DNA of 5,495 bases from Desulfobacterales bacterium (GTDB lineage: Bacteria > Desulfobacterota > Desulfobacteria > Desulfobacterales > JAFDCJ01): assembly GCA_029932495.1 (NCBI GenBank), contig JAOZPY010000208.1:1-5495 (forward strand), read 5' to 3'. Shown one piece after another: positions 1-4,867 of this stretch; position 1 is the first letter of the stretch, and each line of letters begins with the position of its first letter. The notes beneath the pieces were generated by a model. The model did not search any database. It saw only the letters and a program-made list of their open reading frames with translations, and was not told where the DNA came from. The translations under genes were made by a program, and so were the position numbers.

Positions 1-451
1 ACATCCCCTGGGTGCCGACCAGCCGGTTGATAAACAGCACCGGCTGCACCACCTGAAGGTTGAAAATACCGAAGGCGCGCAGGCGGATAAGCCCCAGTTC
101 GTTGTCTTTGAATGCGACCGGATCCCGGGTACCCCATTTCAAATCGGTGAATGTTTTCAGATTTACAAAGTAGACCTCAGCCCTCAAAGGGCTGTTCATC
201 GCCCAGGGGATGCTGGCGATTTTGGTCAACAGGGGAATATTGGCTGTTTTTAGCGTGTGGCGACCCGCCCCGAACACACCGACTGCTTTGCCCTTGTAAT
301 AAAACACACCGGCCTGACTTTCACGAATTGTCAGCTGGGCACCGTATTTGATTTCGCCGGAGCCCTCTTCCGGAAGACGGTGAACCAGTTCCTTGCCGGT
401 TTCATCAAACCATTCCAGGTTTTCTAAAAAAAACAGGTTGTTGGTGCCCAT
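1..451 (-). CDS. SPFH/Band-7 domain protein, YdjI/COG4260-like (N-terminal 150 aa, cut by window start)
   Basis: The minus-strand reading frame is open from an ATG at 449-451 to the window edge, giving 150 residues. A good ribosome binding site (AAGGAG on the minus strand, positions 461-466) lies 9 bases upstream and fixes this start. Residues 33-66 (EIKYGAQLTIRESQAGVFYYKG, here split: EIKYGAQL then TIRESQAGVF) and 92-128 (AEVYFVNLKT, then FTDLKWGT, then LIRLRAFGIF) are the pattern I recognise from the stomatin/prohibitin-like family COG4260, whose members include Bacillus YdjI. Members of that family act as membrane-associated scaffolds; YdjI works with a PspA-type protein in membrane stress. 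The C-terminal part, often ending in a zinc ribbon, lies outside the window. Its divergent neighbour is the PilZ gene across a 429-base control region. Family assignment is firm; the cellular role here is inferred from the family. Confidence 0.9.
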   Translation of the reverse strand, partial: MGTNNLFFLENLEWFDETGKELVHRLPEEGSGEIKYGAQLTIRESQAGVFYYKGKAVGVFGAGRHTLKTANIPLLTKIASIPWAMNSPLRAEVYFVNLKTFTDLKWGTRDPVAFKDNELGLIRLRAFGIFNLQVVQPVLFINRLVGTQGM

Positions 452-460
452 AACCGCTTT

Positions 461-466
461 CTCCTT
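461..466 (-). promoter_or_regulatory. Ribosome binding site of the SPFH gene
   Basis: On the minus strand the sequence AAGGAG lies 9 bases before the ATG at 449-451. It decides the start of the SPFH gene against longer readings in other frames. Confidence 0.8.
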
Positions 467-588
467 CACTGGGTTGTATGTTTGCACATCCGAAGGCTTC
501 CCCGGTGCCCTGTGTTATGCAAAATGCCCGATTTTTTTGTGTGGCACGGGATCTGTAAACTCTATATCGGCTGAACTCAGAAAACCTT

Positions 589-614
589 AAGGCTATCGGC
601 AGCCTTGTTTTTTT
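589..614 (+). terminator. Intrinsic terminator, plus strand, with no gene before it
   Basis: A perfect 6-bp stem AAGGCT/AGCCTT (589-594 with 601-606) encloses a six-base loop ATCGGC. It is followed by one G and then seven T residues (608-614), the standard layout of a Rho-independent terminator read on the plus strand. On the minus strand the stem is followed only by AAGG and four T, so termination in that direction would be weaker. No plus-strand gene precedes it. It sits just 2 bases before the -35 box of the next promoter, so it may insulate that promoter from antisense transcription out of the SPFH gene. Confidence 0.6.
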
Positions 615-616
615 GT

Positions 617-645
617 TTGACACAGCAACCAGGATAGTTGATAAT
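617..645 (+). promoter_or_regulatory. Near-consensus sigma-70 promoter
   Basis: A perfect -35 hexamer TTGACA (617-622) is followed after exactly 17 bases by GATAAT (640-645), which matches the -10 consensus at five of six positions. The expected transcription start is near 651-653. This is the best housekeeping promoter in the window. The next plus-strand gene, PilZ, begins about 230 bases downstream, so the transcript either has a long leader or yields a separate small RNA. Confidence 0.75.
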
Positions 646-650
646 AACCC

Positions 651-825
651 GTTAATGAACAACCGTCTGCCTGAGATCCGATCTTCAGCGGTTTGCTTTC
701 ATGCCCTGGTTTTAACGGATCGCATATGGGGTCCGAAGAACGGAATATGGCAAGCGGACATCAGGAGGCCGATCTTACAGCGCTAAATCTATTGTAACTT
801 CATATAACAGCGACTCCCTGTTTTT
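651..825 (+). ncRNA. Candidate structured small RNA or long 5' leader upstream of the PilZ gene
   Basis: Immediately after the strong promoter the sequence can fold into one long arm. The ends pair: 651-659 with 799-808 (nine pairs with one bulged A at 804), possibly continued by 660-662 with 792-794. Inside, 670-674 pairs with 761-765, a 2x2 internal loop follows, and 677-680 pairs with 755-758. Further in, 691-696 can pair with 750-755 and 716-721 with 730-735 around an eight-base loop. A short hairpin with five T (806-825) could end the transcript at about 175 nt. Size and rod-like shape recall 6S RNA, but I do not recognise a conserved 6S sequence, and no c-di-GMP-I riboswitch consensus was seen. 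It may equally be an attenuating leader of the PilZ gene. Folding was done by eye. Confidence 0.35.
806..825 (+). terminator. Weak terminator-like hairpin before the PilZ gene
   Basis: AACAG (806-810) pairs with CTGTT (818-822) around a seven-base loop, and the T run continues to 825. Only five pairs form, two of them G-C, so stability is low. Base 806-808 also takes part in the proposed end-pairing with 651-653. The two structures are therefore mutually exclusive, which is the geometry expected of an attenuator but may be coincidence. Confidence 0.3.
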
Positions 826-880
826 CAGCGCCTGGAATGGGAAACCGTTTTAATTCAATGCCAACCCAAAGGAGGCTTGA

Positions 881-1201
881 GTGACGCTTTATGATAATAA
901 AAGGGAGTATGAACGGCATGAGCTTGACACTCCGATTGTGTATGCCTACCATGATTCCGACCAGTTTTTCAATGCCCGGATGTGCAACTATTGCAAAGGA
1001 GGCATGGGATTTGAGTCCGCAAACGCCATCGAACCGGGAGCAGATATTTACATCATGCTGGAAACTTTTCTGCCGGATGCCGATGACGCTGACTTTTATG
1101 ACGGTTATCTGGCAGAAGTGCGATGGTGCCGAAAATTGTCCGGGAACAATACCGAGCGTTACAAGGTTGGAGTAAAATATTATCAAACGCTTATTCGATA
1201 G
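881..1201 (+). CDS. PilZ-domain protein (single-domain c-di-GMP effector candidate)
   Basis: This 106-residue protein is almost entirely a PilZ domain. The RxxxR switch is visible as R8-E-Y-E-R12. The second motif, usually [D/N]xSxxG, appears as N36-Y-C-K-G-G41, with cysteine at the serine position. The closing strands EVRWCRKL (79-86) and YKVGVKYY (94-101) are typical. PilZ proteins bind cyclic di-GMP and pass the signal to motility, pilus or polysaccharide machinery by protein contact; no partner domain is present here. The start is a GTG with a strong site AGGAGG (870-875) five bases upstream. An ATG at 891 is in another frame. Neighbours give no clue to the target. The Ser-to-Cys change keeps ligand binding plausible but unproven. 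Confidence 0.88.
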   Translation: MTLYDNKREYERHELDTPIVYAYHDSDQFFNARMCNYCKGGMGFESANAIEPGADIYIMLETFLPDADDADFYDGYLAEVRWCRKLSGNNTERYKVGVKYYQTLIR

Positions 1202-1204
1202 AAT

Positions 1205-1237
1205 GCCGGCTGGAGGGCCGTTGGCTGAGAATTTTTT
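1205..1237 (+). terminator. Possible terminator after the PilZ gene
   Basis: GCCGGC (1205-1210) can pair with GTTGGC (1220-1225), including two G-U pairs, around a nine-base loop. Six T follow at 1232-1237. The six-base gap between stem and T run makes this a weak candidate. Confidence 0.3.
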
Positions 1238-1276
1238 AGAACACGTGCCAATTTCAAGCAGGAGCGACAAAGTTTC

Positions 1277-1444
1277 ATGAATCCGCTGGTAAAAAAGAGC
1301 CTGTTTTATACTTTTAAACTACCGGGAATGTATCTGCTGATTATGATAGGTTTTTTAGTTGATTTTATTATCCATTTTCCTTTTCGGTTCATGCTGACGG
1401 TTGACAGGTTCCCGGGGAGCCGGCGTCTTGATGACTCGTCATAG
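1277..1444 (+). CDS. Small membrane protein, 55 aa, unknown function
   Basis: An ATG at 1277 opens 55 codons ending in TAG at 1442-1444. AGGAG (1260-1264) lies 12 bases upstream, a rather long but usable spacing. The product begins with a short basic stretch (MNPLVKKS), has one strongly hydrophobic segment over about residues 15-40 (cores MYLLIMIGFLVDF and FPFRFML) and ends in a basic/acidic tail (DRFPGSRRLDDSS). This fits a single-pass membrane peptide. I do not recognise a family. It follows the PilZ gene by 75 bases with a weak terminator between, and its stop lies 8 bases from the stop of the convergent 62-aa gene. It could be a chance frame, but the placed ribosome site, good hydrophobic segment and lack of overlap with any other gene support it moderately. 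Confidence 0.5.
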   Translation: MNPLVKKSLFYTFKLPGMYLLIMIGFLVDFIIHFPFRFMLTVDRFPGSRRLDDSS

Positions 1445-1452
1445 CCCCTGGC

Positions 1453-1641
1453 CTATCGCTGGCTGAACCACAAAACCAGCGGCAGGCATAGAGCGGCAAG
1501 GATAATCAGCCCCGGGGGGGTCAGATAGGGCGTATACCACGGTTGGCGGTTTATTTTCGCTTTGCGGACTTCTGCTAAAAACCAGTTGCCGGTCAATACC
1601 GCAGCAATGAGAACGGCGGCAAATTTGAACAGTGTGATCAT
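1453..1641 (-). CDS. Small two-pass membrane protein, 62 aa, conserved-hypothetical type
   Basis: The minus-strand frame ends with TAG at 1453-1455. I place the start at the ATG at 1639-1641, giving 62 residues. A TTG at 1696-1698 would extend it to 81 residues, but neither start has a clear Shine-Dalgarno site, and the extra N-terminus interrupts an otherwise clean layout. Two hydrophobic segments are visible, about residues 3-22 and 43-60, separated by a polar loop with basic residues and the motif RQPWYTPYL (32-40). The loop with its Pro-Trp-Tyr looks conserved rather than random, and I have an impression of similar short proteins in sulfate reducers, unverified. No function can be assigned. 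It is convergent with the 55-aa gene, and the tRNA lies upstream on the same strand. Confidence 0.6.
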   Translation of the reverse strand: MITLFKFAAVLIAAVLTGNWFLAEVRKAKINRQPWYTPYLTPPGLIILAALCLPLVLWFSQR

Positions 1642-1773
1642 AAGGCCAAAATCGATAAAAACAAGAACTGAAGCCGGCTGAACGCGGGCATTGCGCAAGC
1701 AGGCCGACTTCTATTTACATGCTCGACATTGCTGAATATGTTGATACGTGGCGGATCGACGTTCCCGCATGTC

Positions 1774-1850
<77 letters not shown>

Positions 1851-1862
1851 ACACAAGCAGAC

Positions 1863-1892
1863 AGTATGGACTCGATTTCTACCATATTTCGA
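1863..1892 (-). promoter_or_regulatory. Possible promoter of the tRNA-Arg gene
   Basis: On the minus strand TCGAAA (1887-1892) and CATACT (1863-1868) are separated by 18 bases, each matching four of six consensus positions. Transcription would begin just a few bases before the tRNA 5' end. The placement is sensible but the boxes are weak. Confidence 0.25.
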
Positions 1893-1906
1893 CGCGGGTG
1901 TCCATA
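1865..1906. repeat. Perfect 7-base inverted repeat between tRNA-Arg and rpoH
   Basis: TATGGAC (1865-1871) and GTCCATA (1900-1906) are perfect reverse complements separated by 28 bases. The pair encloses most of the possible tRNA promoter and lies in the divergent spacer before rpoH. It could be an operator or a weak hairpin; no T run follows. Confidence 0.4.
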
Positions 1907-1911
1907 GGAAA

Positions 1912-1928
1912 TTGGAAGCAATGCTGCA
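1912..1928 (+). promoter_or_regulatory. Weak sigma-54-like element before rpoH
   Basis: TTGGAAG followed by CTGCA gives GG (1914-1915) and GC (1926-1927) with exactly ten bases between, the invariant spacing of -24/-12 promoters. Other consensus positions match poorly (A for C at the fourth base, C for T in the -12 box). It would start transcription near 1939, inside the leader hairpin. E. coli rpoH also has a sigma-54 promoter among several, which makes it worth noting only. Confidence 0.2.
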
Positions 1929-1985
1929 ACGGCGGCATGCCGGCAGGGCGTCAGGAGTCAGACAACACCGGATGCCGCCGAGTTG
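1927..1985 (+). promoter_or_regulatory. Long GC-rich hairpin in the rpoH leader
   Basis: CAAC (1927-1930), GGCGGCAT (1931-1938) and CCGG (1940-1943) pair with GTTG (1982-1985), ATGCCGCC (1972-1979) and CCGG (1968-1971). The sixteen pairs are interrupted by one bulged G (1939) and a two-base bulge (1980-1981). The 24-base loop holds AGGAG (1953-1957). No T run follows, so it is not an intrinsic terminator. It ends 28 bases before the rpoH ATG and may control translation or transcript stability. Confidence 0.5.
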
Positions 1986-2013
1986 ATTGTTGCCGCTAAA
2001 TTGAATTGTAATC

Positions 2014-2991
2014 ATGAAAAAAAAGCACGCTAAAAAGAAAAGATCGAGAAAAAGACCGGCTCAGGAACCGGCGGCGGTAAAGAATGAACCGAAACCGTTT
2101 TCCGCTGAGACTTCCGAAAAATCCCTGGTCAAGTTTGACCCGCTCCAGCGCTATTTATCGGAAATAAGCAACTACAAACTGCTGACCCGGGAGCAGGAAA
2201 GAGAACTTGGCATCCTGGTTCAAGAATACGGTGACAAGGAAGCGGCTTATAGGCTGGTGACATCCAACCTGCGGCTGGTGGTAAAAATTGCCCTTGAGTT
2301 TCAACGTGTATGGATGCAGAACTTGCTGGATCTTATCCAAGAAGGCAATATCGGTCTGATGCAGGCGGTGAAAAAGTTCGACCCTTACAAAAATGTCAAA
2401 TTTTCCTACTATGCCTCTTTCTGGATCAAGGCCTATATCCTGAAATTTATCATGGACAACTGGCGCCTGGTGAAAATCGGGACCACCCAAGGGCAGCGCA
2501 AATTGTTTTTCAAGCTTAAAAAGGAAAAACAGAGATTGATTGATTTGGGATTTGATCCCAAGCCCAAATTGCTTTCGGAAAGGCTGGGCGTCTCGGAAAG
2601 GGAGATTGTGGATATGGACCAGCGCCTGGACGGCTGGGATGTGTCGCTGGACGCTCCGCTGAAAGAAGATTCCGATACCGAACGCATCGAATTTTTAAGC
2701 ACGAACACCGAATCTATTGAGGATCAGGTTTCAAAGAAAGAAATCGATGTACTGTTGCACAACAAGATTGAAGAATTCAGAAAAAAGATGACACCGCGTG
2801 AAATTGAAATATTTGACCTGCGCATTTTTTCTGACAATCCTGTCACCTTGCAGGAAATAGGTGACCGGTATGGAATTTCACGCGAGCGCGTCCGGCAGGT
2901 CGAAAAAAATATTATCAAAAAGATGAGAGAGTTCTTTAAAAAGGAAATACCCGATTTTGCCTCTTACACCGAAAACGGAATTAGTGACTGA
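2014..2991 (+). CDS. rpoH: RNA polymerase sigma factor, sigma-32/RpoH family
   Basis: The 325-residue product directs RNA polymerase to heat-shock or related stress promoters. Region 1.2 is seen at about 41-70 (FDPLQRYLSEI and LLTREQE). Region 2 spans about 78-153, with the core-binding stretch LLDLIQEGNIGLMQAVKKFD (104-123) and the -10 recognition stretch FSYYASFWIKAYILKFI (130-146). The RpoH-specific box is present as TTQGQRKLFFKLKKEK (157-172). Region 4.2 is a helix-turn-helix at 277-308 (VTLQEIGDRYGISRERVRQVE). A lysine/arginine-rich N-terminal extension of about 40 residues makes it longer than E. coli RpoH (284 aa). An in-frame stop at 2002-2004 makes ATG 2014 the first possible start; no Shine-Dalgarno lies next to it. 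It is divergent from tRNA-Arg and followed after 90 bases by the TPR lipoprotein. Family is certain; assignment as the main heat-shock sigma, rather than a paralogue like Myxococcus SigB/SigC, is probable. Confidence 0.96.
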   Translation: MKKKHAKKKRSRKRPAQEPAAVKNEPKPFSAETSEKSLVKFDPLQRYLSEISNYKLLTREQERELGILVQEYGDKEAAYRLVTSNLRLVVKIALEFQRVWMQNLLDLIQEGNIGLMQAVKKFDPYKNVKFSYYASFWIKAYILKFIMDNWRLVKIGTTQGQRKLFFKLKKEKQRLIDLGFDPKPKLLSERLGVSEREIVDMDQRLDGWDVSLDAPLKEDSDTERIEFLSTNTESIEDQVSKKEIDVLLHNKIEEFRKKMTPREIEIFDLRIFSDNPVTLQEIGDRYGISRERVRQVEKNIIKKMREFFKKEIPDFASYTENGISD

Positions 2992-3081
2992 GCCCGGACA
3001 TCACCCTGCCCGCCGAAACCGGAGTTCAGTTTTTTCCCCAGTCGGGATCATCTGCATTAAAAAGAATCTGGACACCCGTCA

Positions 3082-4794
3082 ATGAAAAGTTATTGCTATC
3101 TGCGTATAGTTCTGTTGTCGCTAATTTTGATCGTCTTTGGATGCGCCGCACAAACCAGTCGGCGTCTTCCGGAGCCGTCGGCAGCTAGAGTGATTTCAGC
3201 CCCTGGAAACCAGTATTATTATTTTACTGCGGCTGAAATTCAACGGGCAAAGGGAAACCTGGACAAAGCGGTTGTTTTGCTGCGTCGGGCCATAGAACTT
3301 GATCCGGAAAGTCTCTATCTGCAGCGGGAACTGGCCACGGTGTACTTGCAAAACAAAGAAAACCTGAATGCCCTCGAGGTGTTGGAAAATTTGCTGGCAA
3401 AAAATCCTGATGATGTAAAATCCCTTATTCTCTATGGAGGTATTCGGCAGGTTCGCAAGGAAAAACAGCAGGCCATTTCGGCCTATGAAAAAGTGATCAG
3501 TCTGGACCCCAAACAGGAAAAAGTCTATTCCCTGCTGGGGGGTCTATACTTGCAGACCGGTGATTTAAAGCGAGCCCAGGAAATTTTTAGCCGCCAGGTG
3601 AAAGTTTTCCCCGCCTCTTATACGGGCCATTTTTTTCTTGGTAGAATTCATGCCCGGCAGGGCCGGGACAAAGAAGCTGAAAGCGAGTTTCAAAAGGCCC
3701 TCGAACTGGCCCCTGATCGATTGGAACCCAAATTTCAGTTAATTGATCTATATAAAACCAGGAGCCGAACACGGGATGTCATCCGGATGTATGAAGAAAT
3801 TTTGACCAATTATCCGGGCAATATAAGGGCGGGCATGGAACTGGGCCTCTATTATCAGCGCCAGGGACGCCGACAGGAGGCTGAGCGGTTGCTGACGCGC
3901 TTGGGCCAGCGAAGCCCCAGTGAGTTTGAGGTCGTTGTCACCGCCATTCAACTTTATCTGGATCAAAAAAAATACGAAGATGCCCTGGTGGTCATTAACG
4001 GATTGTTGAAAGGCGCACCGGAAAATCCGGATATCCACCACCTGGCGGGAATCGCCTATTATGGGCTCAAGGATTACGCCAGGGCTGTGGCCCATTTTAA
4101 AAAGGTGATCCCGCAATCGCGCTTTTTCCAGGATGCCGTCGTCCACGTGGCTTACATTTACCAGGATGAGAAAAAAAACAACGAGGCCATCAAATACCTG
4201 CAAAGCGCTGTTGAAAAAGACCCGGACAATTCGGATTTTAAATTTTATCTGGGCACATTCTATGAGGAAATCAAGGATTACGAAAATGCTGAACGGTACC
4301 TCCAGGAAGCCATTTCCCTGGAACCTGACAATCCCCGGTATTATTTTCGGCTCGGTGTTGTCTATGACAAGCAGAAAAAAAAAGAAGCCTCCATGGCCGC
4401 AATGCGCAAGGTGATTGAGCTGGACCCGAGACATGCCAGTGCCCTGAATTACCTTGGTTATACCTATGCGGATCTGGGAAAAAATCTTGATGAGGCAGAA
4501 CGCCTGATCCGGGAAGCTTTGAAATATAAGCCCAATGATGGTTACATCACCGACAGCCTGGGGTGGGTCTTTTATAAAAAAGGGGACTTTAAAACAGCCC
4601 TGAAGTATTTGCGCAAAGCGGTGGAACTGGTACCGGATGACCCCACCATGCTGGAACATCTGGGAGATGCCTATCTAAAACTGAATAACAAGCCAAAAGC
4701 CCTTAAATACTACAAAAAATCCCTGCAGGTCAAAGAAGACGGTAAAAAAGAGCTGGAAAAAAAAATTCGAAGCCTGCAGCGAAATGGCACCTGA
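3082..4794 (+). CDS. TPR-repeat outer-membrane lipoprotein, 570 aa
   Basis: The protein opens with a lipoprotein signal: a basic residue, a hydrophobic run (LRIVLLSLILIVFG) and Cys21 as the lipidation site. Ala at +2 rather than Asp suggests transport to the outer membrane, so the domain would face the periplasm. From about residue 44 to 554 the chain is an unbroken array of roughly 15 tetratricopeptide repeats. The repeat-ending prolines fall at 75, 109, 143, 177, 211, 245, 279, 313, 381, 415, 449, 484 and 518, almost exactly every 34 residues. TPR arrays are protein-binding scaffolds; no catalytic domain is present. A lysine-rich tail closes it. The ribosome site is weak. It lies between rpoH and a LolB-like gene with no clear terminators, suggesting an envelope assembly role, but the partner is unknown. 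Confidence 0.95.
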   Translation: MKSYCYLRIVLLSLILIVFGCAAQTSRRLPEPSAARVISAPGNQYYYFTAAEIQRAKGNLDKAVVLLRRAIELDPESLYLQRELATVYLQNKENLNALEVLENLLAKNPDDVKSLILYGGIRQVRKEKQQAISAYEKVISLDPKQEKVYSLLGGLYLQTGDLKRAQEIFSRQVKVFPASYTGHFFLGRIHARQGRDKEAESEFQKALELAPDRLEPKFQLIDLYKTRSRTRDVIRMYEEILTNYPGNIRAGMELGLYYQRQGRRQEAERLLTRLGQRSPSEFEVVVTAIQLYLDQKKYEDALVVINGLLKGAPENPDIHHLAGIAYYGLKDYARAVAHFKKVIPQSRFFQDAVVHVAYIYQDEKKNNEAIKYLQSAVEKDPDNSDFKFYLGTFYEEIKDYENAERYLQEAISLEPDNPRYYFRLGVVYDKQKKKEASMAAMRKVIELDPRHASALNYLGYTYADLGKNLDEAERLIREALKYKPNDGYITDSLGWVFYKKGDFKTALKYLRKAVELVPDDPTMLEHLGDAYLKLNNKPKALKYYKKSLQVKEDGKKELEKKIRSLQRNGT

Positions 4795-4867
4795 GGCTTG
4801 TGTGCAGCCGGTGTCTATCCGGGGCAGCCTTCATCACAGACAACAATAAATGATTTGTAACAAAACC

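Larger units (their letters stand above)
452..880. other. Non-coding divergent control region between the SPFH and PilZ genes
   Basis: This 429-base stretch holds no convincing gene. Short open frames on both strands (about 390-590 plus, 405-662 minus) overlap the SPFH gene out of frame and look like chance. From left to right it contains the SPFH ribosome binding site, a plus-strand intrinsic terminator (589-614), a strong plus-strand promoter (617-645), a region that folds into a rod-like RNA (651-808), a weak terminator-like hairpin (806-825) and the PilZ ribosome binding site (870-875). No good minus-strand promoter for the SPFH gene was found. Confidence 0.6.

Noticed and set aside
561..590. 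Minus-strand promoter for the SPFH gene (TTAAGG, 18 bases, TATAGA)
   Set aside because: The -10 box is fair but the -35 matches only three of six and overlaps the terminator stem; not strong enough to list.
393..662. Open frames on both strands overlapping the start of the SPFH gene (plus 393-590, minus 405-662)
   Set aside because: Both overlap the SPFH coding region out of frame, have no ribosome site and show no recognisable protein pattern.
651..880. c-di-GMP (GEMM) riboswitch before the PilZ gene
   Set aside because: The conserved GEMM-I core and tetraloop-receptor sequences were looked for and not found.
800..1270. 156-aa minus-strand frame opposite the PilZ gene
   Set aside because: It is the antisense shadow of the well-supported PilZ gene, and no ribosome site or protein family was recognised.
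1457..1481. Inverted repeat CGCTGG/CCAGCG as a terminator between the convergent small genes
   Set aside because: It lies inside the minus-strand coding region and has no T run on either strand.
1277..1641. Type I or II toxin-antitoxin pair formed by the two small membrane genes
   Set aside because: They are convergent with no overlap, no antisense promoter was seen, and neither sequence resembles a known toxin.
1983..2012. Sigma-70-like boxes TTGATT and TGTAAT before rpoH
   Set aside because: Transcription would begin about 2018-2020, after the only available ATG at 2014, so it cannot serve this start.
3001..3040. Terminator between rpoH and the TPR gene around the T6 run at 3030-3035
   Set aside because: No stem of more than three pairs immediately precedes the T run.
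3748..4659. 303-aa minus-strand frame inside the TPR gene
   Set aside because: It mirrors the TPR repeats on the opposite strand; its Phe/Ile/Gly-rich composition is what an antisense reading of Lys/Glu/Asp-rich TPR codons produces.
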